Assembly: GCF_009811755.1 (NCBI RefSeq)
Contig: NZ_BLIV01000007.1
Location: 62,001 to 126,000, forward strand
Reading direction: 5' to 3'
DNA: 64,000 nt
Source: Roseobacter cerasinus
GTDB lineage: Bacteria; Pseudomonadota; Alphaproteobacteria; Rhodobacterales; Rhodobacteraceae
In this document: piece by piece, positions 20,447-28,599 of the stretch
Layout: each line of letters starts with the position of its first letter
Numbering within the stretch: position 1 is the stretch's first letter
The notes under the pieces: model-generated
What the model was told of the DNA's origin: nothing
The model's input: the letters and a program-made list of their open reading frames with translations, nothing else
The model's database searches: none
Translations under genes and position numbers: made by a program

Positions 20447-20461
20447 TTAACCGATCTTTGT
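20447..20461 (+). promoter_or_regulatory. Possible CtrA half-site before the endolysin gene
   Basis: TTAA-7 nt-TTGT lies 37 nt before the endolysin start. The CtrA consensus is TTAA-7 nt-TTAA, so the second half is imperfect. CtrA controls gene transfer agent lysis genes in Rhodobacter, which is why the site is noted. Confidence 0.25.
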
Positions 20462-20497
20462 TCATTTTTCAGCGCGACGGCTGAAAAGGGGACAAGG

Positions 20498-21109
20498 ATG
20501 CAGACGGTCAGAGAGATCGCCACTGAAATTGTGGGCCGCGAAGGCGGCTTCGTGAACGACCCGGATGATCCCGGCGGGGCAACAAAATATGGCGTGACCA
20601 TTCATACCATGCGGGCACTGGGCATCGATTTGGACCGCGACGGCGCGGTGACCATTTCGGATGTGCGCGCTTTGACAAAAGAGCATGCCATTGAAATATT
20701 TGAGAAACACTACTTCGAGAAACCACTGATCGCGCTGTTGCCGCAGGTGCTGCATGCGACGGTTTTTGACATGTATGTGAACGCGGGCAGCAATGCGGTG
20801 AAGATCCTGCAGCGGTTGCTGCGTGAGATGGGGCACAAGATTACGGTTGACGGAATCCTCGGCCCGCAAAGCATTGCGGCGGCGCAGGCGGCCTACCTTG
20901 AGGCCCCCGATTTCCTGGCGGATGCCTACGGCATTGCGCGGCGCAACTACTATTTCCGCATTGCCGACCGCCGTAGGGCGAGCCGCAAATACGCGCGCAC
21001 GCGCGCGGGCGGCAAGGGCGGCTGGATCAAACGCGCGGAGGAATTCATCTCTCCACGCCATCATCTCACGCGCGCGCAATTTCAGCAGAGGGTTGCAACA
21101 TGGGTCTGA
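20498..21109 (+). CDS. GH108-type endolysin (gene transfer agent lysis type)
   Basis: A 203-aa muralytic enzyme of glycoside hydrolase family 108 (ZliS/lysozyme-like). The catalytic Glu lies in GREGGFVNDPDDPGGATKYG at residues 13-32, the family signature. The C-terminal peptidoglycan-binding-like region has VDGILGPQSIAAAQ near residue 126. No signal peptide is seen, so export needs a holin, which is encoded by the next gene with a 10-nt overlap. This pair resembles the Rhodobacter capsulatus gene transfer agent lysis genes, which lie apart from the main capsid cluster. The ATG at 20498 is preferred over longer in-frame starts. Confidence 0.85.
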   Translation: MQTVREIATEIVGREGGFVNDPDDPGGATKYGVTIHTMRALGIDLDRDGAVTISDVRALTKEHAIEIFEKHYFEKPLIALLPQVLHATVFDMYVNAGSNAVKILQRLLREMGHKITVDGILGPQSIAAAQAAYLEAPDFLADAYGIARRNYYFRIADRRRASRKYARTRAGGKGGWIKRAEEFISPRHHLTRAQFQQRVATWV

Positions 21110-21690
21110 TAACGGGGCTTCTTAACATCATTTTTGGCAATGATCGCAATGTGATCGCGCAAACAGCTGAGGTCTTCCGCGAAAACACCGAAGAAGGTGC
21201 AGCACGCGCACAGCAGCTGCGGTTGGGCGCCATGGCACAATTCGCGACGGAGTTCGAGCAGACGCGGCAAGGCTGGTTTGACCGCCTGATGGACGGTGTG
21301 AACCGCTTGCCGCGTCCGGCGCTGGCGCTGGGGACACTGGGGCTGTTTCTGGCTGCGATGATTGATCCGATCTGGTTCGCTGCGCGCATGCAGGGCATCG
21401 CCCTGGTGCCGGAGCCTCTGTGGTGGCTGCTGGGCGTTGTTGTGTCCTTCTACTTCGGCGCGCGGCATCAGGTGAAAAGCCAGCAATTTCAGAAGTCGAT
21501 TGCGCAGACCATGTCGTTGGCCCCGAAGGTGGCGGACAACATCGCAACGCTTGGGGCGCTGACGGCGACGTCACCCGGCGTGGCGGATGCGGGCCATGAC
21601 GCGCAACTCTCGACGCTGTCGGTCGCACCTGATGAGAACAGCGCCCTGAGCGAATGGCAGGCCCAAAAGCGCCAGGCCGCGACAAAGTGA
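21100..21690 (+). CDS. Holin (GTA/3TM-type)
   Basis: A 196-aa membrane protein of the 3TM GTA-holin type. After an amphipathic N-terminal helix (residues 1-60) it has hydrophobic segments at about 75-97 (ALALGTLGLFLAAMIDPIWFAA) and 107-125 (LWWLLGVVVSFYFGA), and a soluble alanine-rich tail. Holins open the inner membrane so that the endolysin reaches peptidoglycan. GAGGG lies 7 nt before the ATG, and the start overlaps the endolysin stop by 10 nt, indicating translational coupling. It is separated from ccmF by 59 nt. Confidence 0.83.
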   Translation: MGLITGLLNIIFGNDRNVIAQTAEVFRENTEEGAARAQQLRLGAMAQFATEFEQTRQGWFDRLMDGVNRLPRPALALGTLGLFLAAMIDPIWFAARMQGIALVPEPLWWLLGVVVSFYFGARHQVKSQQFQKSIAQTMSLAPKVADNIATLGALTATSPGVADAGHDAQLSTLSVAPDENSALSEWQAQKRQAATK

Positions 21691-21749
21691 ACCGCTGACT
21701 GGCGCGTTTGTCATTGGACCCAGCCTTGCCGCGGCTTATACTGCGCAGC

Positions 21750-23714
21750 ATGATCACTGAGTTCGGACATTTCGCGCTGATCCTCGCCTTTCTGGTGGCG
21801 ATTGTGCAGACCGTTGTGCCTTTGATCGGGGCGCACAAGCGCTGGCCGGCCTGGATGGCCGTGGCGGAGCCTGCGGCCTCGGCCCAGTTTCTGCTCACGG
21901 CCTTTTCATTCGCGGCGCTGATGTATGCTTTCGTGATTTCGGATTTCAGTCTGCGACTGGTCACGCTGAACAGCCATTCCGCCAAACCGATGATCTACAA
22001 GATCAGCGGGACCTGGGGGAACCACGAAGGCTCCATGCTGCTCTGGGTTCTGATTGTGACGCTTTTCGGCGCCATGGCGGCCTGGTTTGGGGGCAATCTT
22101 CCTCCCACTTTGCGGGCCCGTGTTCTCGCGGTTCAGGCAGCCATTGGTGTGGCGTTTTTCGCTTTTATCATATTTACGTCCAACCCGTTCTTAAGGTTGG
22201 TAGTCCCACCGTTCGACGGGCAGGATTTGAACCCGTTGCTGCAGGACCCGGGGCTCGCCTTCCACCCGCCGTTTCTCTATCTCGGCTATGTTGGGCTCAG
22301 CATGGCGTTCAGCTTTGCAGTCGCGGCACTTATCGAAGGCCGCGTTGACGCGGCCTGGGGGCGTTGGGTGCGCCCGTGGACATTGGCGGCCTGGGTGTTT
22401 CTGACCATCGGCATCGCGCTCGGATCCTGGTGGGCCTATTACGAGCTTGGCTGGGGCGGCTTCTGGTTTTGGGACCCGGTTGAGAACGCCTCTTTCATGC
22501 CGTGGTTGTTGGCTGCCGCGCTGCTGCATTCCGCCATCGTGGTGGAGAAACGCGAAGCGCTGAAAAGCTGGACCATTCTGCTTGCGATCCTTGCCTTTGG
22601 CTTCTCTTTGATCGGCACATTTATCGTTCGCTCGGGGCTGCTCACCTCGGTGCATGCATTTGCGAATGATCCGGAGCGCGGTGTGTTCATCTTGATGATT
22701 ATGGGCTTTTTCATGGGCGGCGCGCTGATCCTCTTTGCCTTGCGGGCTAGCGCCATGGAGGCTAAGGGGGTCTTCGGCGTAGTAAGTCGCGAAAGCGCGC
22801 TGGTGGCGAATAACCTGCTGCTGGCTGTCAGCTGTTTTGTCGTCTTCGTCGGCACCATGTGGCCTCTGGTGGCTGAGATGTTCTTTGACCGGCGCCTCAG
22901 CGTCGGCCCGCCATTTTTCAACATGGCCTTTTCGCCCTTCATGCTGGTGCTGGGGCTGATCCTGCCCATTGGCTCGGCCATGCCGTGGAAGCGGGCGCGG
23001 GTGCTGCGTGCCATGCGGCCCTTGCGCTATGTATTTATCCTGGCGCTGGCCGTCGGCGGACTGGCCTATGCCATGCAAAGTGGGCGCAGCCTTTTGGGGC
23101 CGATTGGCCTGTTTCTCGCCGCCTGGATTGTGATGGGCACTCTGGTCGATTTCGCGCAACGCACCGGACGTGGCTCGGGGCGTTTGGCTCGGGTGATGCG
23201 TCTGCCGCGCGCGGATTGGGGCAAGATGGTCGCGCATTCCGGTCTCGGGATCACTATGATGGGGGTCTGCGGGCTGATGGCTTGGCAACAGGAAGACATT
23301 CGCGTGGCGCAGTTCGGAGAGCCCTATGAGGTGGGCGGCTATACCATCACGCTGAACGGTGTGGTGAACAAGGAAGGGCCGAATTTCCTGTCAACCATGG
23401 GCTACATCACACTGGCGCAGGATGGGCGCGAGATTGCACAGCTGCGCCCGGAGAAGCGGATCTACCCGGTGGCACAGATGCCCACAACCGAAGCGGCGAT
23501 TGACTATGATCTCGCGCGTGACGTCTATGTGGTCATTGGCGACCGTCAGGCCACTGGCGGTTGGGCCGTGCGCACTTATATCAAGCCGCTCACAAACTGG
23601 ATCTGGATCGGCTCCGGTCTGATGGCGCTGGGTGGATTACTCAGCCTGTCCGACAGGCGCTTCCGCGTGGCTGCAGGTGCACGCAAGCTGCCCAACGCGG
23701 TGCCTGCGGAATGA
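21750..23714 (+). CDS. ccmF: Haem lyase CcmF
   Basis: CcmF (654 aa) is the polytopic membrane subunit of the cytochrome c haem ligation complex. The haem-handling WWD-type motif is WGGFWFWDPVENASFMPW near residues 230-250, and periplasmic histidines occur in the flanking loops. About 14 hydrophobic segments are visible. The frame is open upstream, but the ATG at 21750 (MITEFGHFALIL) gives the standard N-terminus. Its stop overlaps the ccmH start by 4 nt. It corresponds to Ccl1 of Rhodobacter. Confidence 0.95.
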   Translation: MITEFGHFALILAFLVAIVQTVVPLIGAHKRWPAWMAVAEPAASAQFLLTAFSFAALMYAFVISDFSLRLVTLNSHSAKPMIYKISGTWGNHEGSMLLWVLIVTLFGAMAAWFGGNLPPTLRARVLAVQAAIGVAFFAFIIFTSNPFLRLVVPPFDGQDLNPLLQDPGLAFHPPFLYLGYVGLSMAFSFAVAALIEGRVDAAWGRWVRPWTLAAWVFLTIGIALGSWWAYYELGWGGFWFWDPVENASFMPWLLAAALLHSAIVVEKREALKSWTILLAILAFGFSLIGTFIVRSGLLTSVHAFANDPERGVFILMIMGFFMGGALILFALRASAMEAKGVFGVVSRESALVANNLLLAVSCFVVFVGTMWPLVAEMFFDRRLSVGPPFFNMAFSPFMLVLGLILPIGSAMPWKRARVLRAMRPLRYVFILALAVGGLAYAMQSGRSLLGPIGLFLAAWIVMGTLVDFAQRTGRGSGRLARVMRLPRADWGKMVAHSGLGITMMGVCGLMAWQQEDIRVAQFGEPYEVGGYTITLNGVVNKEGPNFLSTMGYITLAQDGREIAQLRPEKRIYPVAQMPTTEAAIDYDLARDVYVVIGDRQATGGWAVRTYIKPLTNWIWIGSGLMALGGLLSLSDRRFRVAAGARKLPNAVPAE

Positions 23715-24163
23715 AACGGCTGGCGCTCGCACTGACCCTCATTGCAGGCCCGCTCTGGGCGTTGGATCCGTCCGAGATGCTGGAGGATCCGGCATTGGAG
23801 GCGCGGGCGCGGGCGCTTGACCATGATTTGCGATGTGTGGTGTGCCAGTCGGAATCGGTGGCCTCCTCCAACGCCAATTGGGCCCAGGACGCACGCCGCA
23901 CCGTGCGTGAGCTGGTCGCCGGTGGCGCGAGCGACGAGGCTGTGATGGATTTCTTTGTGGCGCGCTACGGTGAATTTGTGTTGATGTCGCCGCGCGCCAG
24001 CGGCTCGACCTGGATGCTGTGGGCAGCGGGGCCCGCGATGCTGCTGCTCGCGATGGGCCTGGGGTATGGCTATCTGCGCGGGCGCTCCCGTTCGGTCGCG
24101 TCGCAGGAAGGGGCCTTGACCGAGGCTGAGCAGAGGCGCCTGCAGGAAATCCTGAAAGAATAA
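23711..24163 (+). CDS. ccmH: Cytochrome c maturation protein CcmH (Ccl2)
   Basis: A 150-aa periplasmic thioredoxin-like protein that keeps apocytochrome cysteines reduced for haem attachment. It has a signal sequence at residues 1-17 (LALALTLIAGPLWA), the redox motif RCVVCQS at about 41-47, and a C-terminal transmembrane anchor at about 103-122. The ATG overlaps the ccmF stop as ATGA, so translation is coupled. It has only the short CcmH domain; the TPR domain of the long CcmH/CcmI is not encoded next to it. Confidence 0.93.
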   Translation: MKRLALALTLIAGPLWALDPSEMLEDPALEARARALDHDLRCVVCQSESVASSNANWAQDARRTVRELVAGGASDEAVMDFFVARYGEFVLMSPRASGSTWMLWAAGPAMLLLAMGLGYGYLRGRSRSVASQEGALTEAEQRRLQEILKE

Positions 24164-24232
24164 CCCCGCGTTGCCCTTTTCTGAACCGGTCAGTTTGATA
24201 TGACGGGATCAGCCTGATGAAAAGGACGCTCG

Positions 24233-25009
24233 ATGGAGTATCACACGCTGATCTACACGCTGCAGGACGGCGTGGCGACGATCATCCTGAACCGACCCGA
24301 AAAGATGAACGCGCTGAGCACGCAGATGCGGGCTGAAATTGCCTATGCCGTGTCGGAGGCGGGCAAGACCGCGCGGGTGGTTGTGATCACCGGGGCGGGC
24401 AAGGCCTTCTGCTCCGGTCAGGATCTGGGCGACCGGGTGAGCGCGGCCAACCTTGATCTGGAACGCACGCTGCGGGATGAGTATCAGCCGATGCTGCGCG
24501 CGATTGTGGACTGCCCGGTACCGACGATTGCGGCGGTGAATGGCCCGGCCGCTGGGGCGGGGGCCAACCTGGCGCTGGCTGCGGATGTGGTCATTGCGGC
24601 TGAGAGCGCCTATTTCCTTCAGGCCTTTGCGCGCATCGGCCTGATCCCGGATGCGGGGGGCACCTATGTGCTGCCGCGCACCATGGGCACGGCCAAGGCG
24701 ATGGGCGCGGCGCTTTTTGCAGACAAGATCACCGCGAGCCAGGCGGACGACTGGGGCATGATCTGGGAAGCGGTGCCGGATGCCGAGTTTCACGCGCATT
24801 GGCGCGCGCGCGCGGCGCATCTCGCCCAAGGCCCAACCGCTGCCTATGCGGCGATCAAGAAGGTGATCCGGGGCAGCTGGGACAACTCCATGGACGAGCA
24901 GCTGACGCTGGAAGCCCGGCAGCAGGGGCAGTGCGGCAAATCGCGTGACTTCAAGGAAGGCGTGCTGGCTTTCACTGAAAAGCGGGCTGCGCAGTTCGAG
25001 GGGCGCTGA
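24233..25009 (+). CDS. Enoyl-CoA hydratase/isomerase (PaaG-like)
   Basis: A 258-aa crotonase-fold protein. The oxyanion-hole segments are GKAFCSGQDL near residue 62 and NGPAAGAGANLALAADVV near residue 103. The acid residue lies in GLIPDAGGTYVLPR near residue 140. An Asp here without the second hydratase Glu is typical of PaaG, the ring-epoxide isomerase of phenylacetate breakdown. The protein may therefore act on arylacetyl-CoA, which would fit the arylacetyl-CoA made by the oxidoreductase at 13.7-17.1 kb. No other paa genes are present, so a general fatty acid role remains possible. Confidence 0.85.
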   Translation: MEYHTLIYTLQDGVATIILNRPEKMNALSTQMRAEIAYAVSEAGKTARVVVITGAGKAFCSGQDLGDRVSAANLDLERTLRDEYQPMLRAIVDCPVPTIAAVNGPAAGAGANLALAADVVIAAESAYFLQAFARIGLIPDAGGTYVLPRTMGTAKAMGAALFADKITASQADDWGMIWEAVPDAEFHAHWRARAAHLAQGPTAAYAAIKKVIRGSWDNSMDEQLTLEARQQGQCGKSRDFKEGVLAFTEKRAAQFEGR

Positions 25010-25020
25010 CGCTGCGCGCC

Positions 25021-25125
25021 TAGAGCGTCTGACGAAATACCTGAGACGTCGCATATCACGTAACGCGTTGAAATCTATGATTTCAGGCAGCGTTATGTGA
25101 GTCAGGTTTTTCGCATGACGCTTTA
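25021..25125. repeat. 105-bp palindromic intergenic element (MITE-like)
   Basis: The ends TAGAGCGTC and GACGCTTTA are imperfect inverted complements. Inside, GAAATACCTGA faces TCAGGTTTTTC, TCACGTAACGC faces GCGTTATGTGA, and TGAAATC-3 nt-GATTTCA forms the tip. The whole element can fold into one long hairpin. It lies between the hydratase and the small minus-strand gene and supplies that gene's TAA stop. Confidence 0.75.
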
Positions 25126-25407
25126 GAGACGCTGTATCAGTGGCACGTCGTCAGCGTTCATTCCGGCACTTTGCGCGCAGGCCATCACCGCAACGGCAAT
25201 CCCGTCGGCGTGGATGGTCTGGATCATCTGTGAAACCTGCGTGATCGTGATGCGCGGCGGCGGGCTGTTCCGATCATAGATGACTGCAAGTCCGAGTGCT
25301 CCGGCGCAGGGCTGCGGGACGATGACCGCTTCGGCGGCGCCGCGTGTCGGCTCTGCCGCTTGTGGGGCGTCGCCTGTCCGCCACTCGGTGTCTGAGGCGT
25401 TTCGCAT
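25123..25407 (-). CDS. Hypothetical protein, 94 aa
   Basis: An unrecognised small protein. The ATG at 25407 is supported by AGGAG 5 nt upstream; the open frame further upstream is not used. The first 35 residues are polar and likely disordered (MRNASDTEWRTGDAPQAAEP). The remainder may form a small alpha-beta domain with GALGLAVIYD, PPRITITQVSQMIQTIHADGI and VAVMACAQSAGM. No signal peptide or membrane segment is clear. Its stop codon is formed by the end of the palindromic element at 25021-25125, which suggests the original C-terminus was altered by that insertion. A structured leader lies upstream. Confidence 0.65.
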   Translation of the reverse strand: MRNASDTEWRTGDAPQAAEPTRGAAEAVIVPQPCAGALGLAVIYDRNSPPPRITITQVSQMIQTIHADGIAVAVMACAQSAGMNADDVPLIQRL

Positions 25408-25473
25408 AACCTCTCCTGTTTCAAGCCCTCCGATGCCTTTGCGTAAGAGGTTGGGCCGCGTCCGGCCCCCATC

Positions 25474-25512
25474 GGAGCGGCCCGCAGCGCCGATACTGGC
25501 GCTGTGGGCTCC
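25474..25512 (-). other. Stem-loop in the leader of the 94-aa gene
   Basis: CAGCGCC (25485-25491) pairs with GGCGCTG (25498-25504), and outer GGAGC (25474-25478) pairs with GCTCC (25508-25512). A second hairpin, GGGCCG-3 nt-CGGCCC, lies at about 25453-25468. The 308-nt gap between this gene and gltA otherwise shows only a candidate minus-strand TTGACC-17 nt-TTAGCT promoter near 25540. Confidence 0.45.
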
Positions 25513-25679
25513 AGCTAAGGAGCAGTGCGAGAAGAGGTCAAGAAATCGCGCCAACTATACCGCTATGCGAAACAATGATGGGGTGTAGCGGCTTGTTCGG
25601 GGATAGCAGCGCGACAGTGAGCCTCATGCGCGTTGTTGCAAAGCCGCGTATCTGCCGCCCTGGCGATTCGTTGTAAGGC

Positions 25680-25708
25680 GCGCTGCACCCGTTTGCGGGA
25701 TGCAGCGC
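25680..25708 (-). terminator. Hairpin after gltA
   Basis: GCGCTGCACCCG (25680-25691) pairs with CGGGATGCAGCGC (25696-25708) with one bulged base, 8 nt beyond the gltA stop. The stem is strong but no T-run follows on the minus strand. Confidence 0.55.
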
Positions 25709-25715
25709 TTTGGGA

Positions 25716-27011
25716 TCAGCGATTCTCGATGTCGACGTAGTCGCGCGAGGTCTCACCAAGGTAGAGCTGGCGCGGACGCCCGATCTTGTTTTGCGGATCG
25801 GCGATCATTTCTTTCCACTGCGAAATCCAGCCCACCGTGCGGCTGAGCGCAAAGATCGGGGTGAACATCGACGTGGGGAAGCCCATCGCCTCAAGAATGA
25901 TGCCGGAGTAGAAATCCACATTCGGGAACAGCTTCTTGTCCGCGAAATACGGATCATTCAGCGCCGCGGCTTCCAGCTCTTTTGCCACTTGCAGGATCGG
26001 GTTGTTTTCCACGCCCAGAAGGTCGAGCACCTCGTCTGCTGATTGCTTCATCACCGTCGCGCGCGGGTCGAAGTTCTTATAGACCCGGTGGCCAAAGCCC
26101 ATGAGGCGGAAGGGGTCGTTCTTGTCCTTCGCGCGGGCGATGAATTCGGGGATGCGGTCCGGCGTGCCAATTTCGTTCAGCATCTCCAGACAGGCTTGGT
26201 TCGCACCGCCATGGGCTGGCCCCCACAGACAGGCAATGCCCGCCGCGATGCAGGCGAAGGGGTTCGCGCCGGACGACGACGCCAGCCGCACGGTCGAGGT
26301 TGAGGCGTTCTGCTCGTGATCCGCGTGCAGGGTAAAGATCCGGTCCATCGCGCGGGAGAGGATTGGGTTGACCTCATACTCCTCGGCTGGGACGGAGAAG
26401 CACATGCGCAGGAAGTTCGAGGCGTAATCCAGATCGTTGCGCGGATAAACAAAGGGCTGACCAATGGAATACTTGTAAGCCCAAGCCGCAATTGTCGGCA
26501 TCTTGGCGATCAGCCGGTGGCTCGCAATCTCGCGCTGGCGCTCGTCGGTGATGTCGGTGCTGTCGTGATAGAAGGCGGACATCGCACCCACAACGCCGAC
26601 CATGATGGCCATCGGGTGCGCATCGCGGCGGAAGCCCCGGAAGAAGTTCACCATCTGCTCGTGCAGCATGGTGTGATGGGTGATGTTCAGCTCGAACTTC
26701 TCAAGCTGCGCGGCCGAAGGAAGCTCTCCGTAGAGCAGCAGGTAGCAGACTTCGAGATAGTGGGACATGCCCGCCAGCTGATCGATCGGATAGCCACGGT
26801 GCAACAGCTCGCCCTTGTCGCCGTCGATGAAGGTGATGGTGCTGTCGCAGCTCGCCGTGGAGGTGAAGCCCGGGTCATAGGTGAAGACACCCGCTTGGGC
26901 GTAAAGCTTGCGGATATCAATGACATCAGGTCCAGCGGTGGGGGAGAAAATAGGCAGGTCGTACTCTTTGCCATCAATGCTCAGCGTCGCGGATTTTGTG
27001 CTTTCAGCCAT
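25716..27011 (-). CDS. gltA: Citrate synthase
   Basis: GltA (431 aa) condenses acetyl-CoA and oxaloacetate at the entry to the TCA cycle. It is the type II hexameric bacterial form by length and N-terminus ([30 protein letters not shown]). Active-site residues are seen in [26 protein letters not shown] and the [16 protein letters not shown] region. The ATG at 27011 has GGAAGGA upstream and is preferred over an in-frame start 11 codons earlier. It lies 87 nt downstream of gltX on the same strand. Confidence 0.97.
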   Translation of the reverse strand: MAESTKSATLSIDGKEYDLPIFSPTAGPDVIDIRKLYAQAGVFTYDPGFTSTASCDSTITFIDGDKGELLHRGYPIDQLAGMSHYLEVCYLLLYGELPSAAQLEKFELNITHHTMLHEQMVNFFRGFRRDAHPMAIMVGVVGAMSAFYHDSTDITDERQREIASHRLIAKMPTIAAWAYKYSIGQPFVYPRNDLDYASNFLRMCFSVPAEEYEVNPILSRAMDRIFTLHADHEQNASTSTVRLASSSGANPFACIAAGIACLWGPAHGGANQACLEMLNEIGTPDRIPEFIARAKDKNDPFRLMGFGHRVYKNFDPRATVMKQSADEVLDLLGVENNPILQVAKELEAAALNDPYFADKKLFPNVDFYSGIILEAMGFPTSMFTPIFALSRTVGWISQWKEMIADPQNKIGRPRQLYLGETSRDYVDIENR

Positions 27012-27098
27012 AAGAGGTCCTTCCTGTCTTGCTTGCGGGCGCACCCGCTATTCGGCTTGTGACGCAAAGCGCGCCAAGCCGTTGAGTTCTGCGCGAGA

Positions 27099-28508
27099 TC
27101 ACCCCGCGTCCTGCGCTGCATCGGTTAGTCGGGCGAGGGTTTCCTCTTGGCCCAGAACCAGCATCATATCGAATACCGAAGGCGTGACCGCGCGGCCCGC
27201 AAGCGCGGCCCGAAGGGGCCCCGCCAGTTTCCCGAATTTGGTGTCCTTGCTTGTCGCGAACGCGTTCAGGATGTCCTCCAGAGTTTCTCTGCACCAGCTA
27301 TCAGTTTGCAGCTGCGGCGTCAATTCGCGCAGTATACCACGGGATACTGAATCAAGGGCCTTGGCTGCTTTCTCATCTGCTTCTATCGGACGAGAGGTTA
27401 ACGCAAAGTGAGCTTTTTCAAGCAGTTCAGGCAAAGTTTTGGCCCGTTCCTTCACGCAATAGAGTGCCCGCGCGAGAAGAGTTGACTGCGCGTCCGACAG
27501 CGGGGGCTGCCCCGCTGCGGTCAGATAGGCGTCGATTTCCTGCTGCAGTGCGGCGTCACCCGTTTGCGCGATATGCTGACCCGAGAGGTTTTCGAGCTTC
27601 TTCAGATCGAACCGCGCCGGGCTTTTGCCGATTCCACCGAGGTTAAACCACTCTTTCGCCTGCGCATCGGTGAAGAATTCATCGTCCCCATGGCTCCACC
27701 CCAGCCGGGCCAGATAGTTGCGCATGCCCGCCGCCGGGTAGCCCATGGCCTGGTATTCCTGTGCCCCAAGCGCCCCGTGCCGTTTGCTCAGCTTCTTGCC
27801 GTCCGGCCCGTGGATCAGCGGGATATGTGCCCAAACCGGCACGTCCCACCCCATGGCCTCATAGATCATCATCTGGCGCGCGGCGTTGTTGAGGTGGTCA
27901 TCCCCCCGGATCACATGGGTCACGCCCATATCATGGTCATCGACAACAACCGCCAACATATAGACGGGTGTGCCATCGGACCGTAACAGCACCATGTCAT
28001 CCAGTTGGTCATTGCGGATCGTCACATCGCCCTGCACCTGGTCGCGGATCACGGATTCACCCGCCTGAGGTGCCTTGATGCGAATGACAAAGGGCGCATC
28101 GGGGTGCGTGCTCTGGTCCGCGTCGCGCCAGGGGGAACGGTAGAGCGTGCTTTTGCCCTCCGCGCGTGCCGCGTCGCGGAAGGCGGTGATCTCCTCCTGC
28201 GTGGCGAAACACTTGTAGGCCTTACCTGCGGCCAGCAGCTCTTGGGCAACGGCGGCATGGCGGGGGGCGTTCTCAAACTGGCTGACGATCTCACCGTCGT
28301 GGTCGAGGCCGAGCCACGCCATGCCCTGCAAGATCGCCTCGGTCGCCTCCGGGGTCGAGCGTGCGCGGTCGGTGTCTTCGATGCGCAACAGGAACTTGCC
28401 ACCGCGCCCCCTCGCGTAGAGCCAGTTGAAGAGCGCCGTGCGCGCGCCCCCGATGTGCAGAAAGCCCGTGGGCGAGGGGGCAAAGCGGGTGACGACGGGA
28501 GCAGACAT
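27099..28508 (-). CDS. gltX: Glutamyl-tRNA synthetase
   Basis: GltX (469 aa) charges tRNA-Glu. The class I signature [13 protein letters not shown] is at residues 18-30 and the KMSKS-like KLSKRHG is near residue 240. Many alphaproteobacteria carry a second GltX-like enzyme that charges tRNA-Gln for amidation; which role this copy plays cannot be told from motifs alone. Its C-terminal part (27290-27470) uses codons such as TTA, ATA, AGA and GTA, which are scarce in its neighbours. It is divergent from comEC. Confidence 0.95.
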   Translation of the reverse strand: MSAPVVTRFAPSPTGFLHIGGARTALFNWLYARGRGGKFLLRIEDTDRARSTPEATEAILQGMAWLGLDHDGEIVSQFENAPRHAAVAQELLAAGKAYKCFATQEEITAFRDAARAEGKSTLYRSPWRDADQSTHPDAPFVIRIKAPQAGESVIRDQVQGDVTIRNDQLDDMVLLRSDGTPVYMLAVVVDDHDMGVTHVIRGDDHLNNAARQMMIYEAMGWDVPVWAHIPLIHGPDGKKLSKRHGALGAQEYQAMGYPAAGMRNYLARLGWSHGDDEFFTDAQAKEWFNLGGIGKSPARFDLKKLENLSGQHIAQTGDAALQQEIDAYLTAAGQPPLSDAQSTLLARALYCVKERAKTLPELLEKAHFALTSRPIEADEKAAKALDSVSRGILRELTPQLQTDSWCRETLEDILNAFATSKDTKFGKLAGPLRAALAGRAVTPSVFDMMLVLGQEETLARLTDAAQDAG

Positions 28509-28599
28509 GCGCGTATTTTTACCTTTCAGTAACCATGAAGGGCCTAGATCTAGGAGGCCTGTCTATCCAGTGCGGAGAACGGGGGCAAGGAGGTGCCAG

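Noticed and set aside
20498-21690. Prophage remnant interpretation of the endolysin/holin pair
   Set aside because: No other phage genes, integrase or attachment repeats flank it; both sides are cytochrome c maturation genes.
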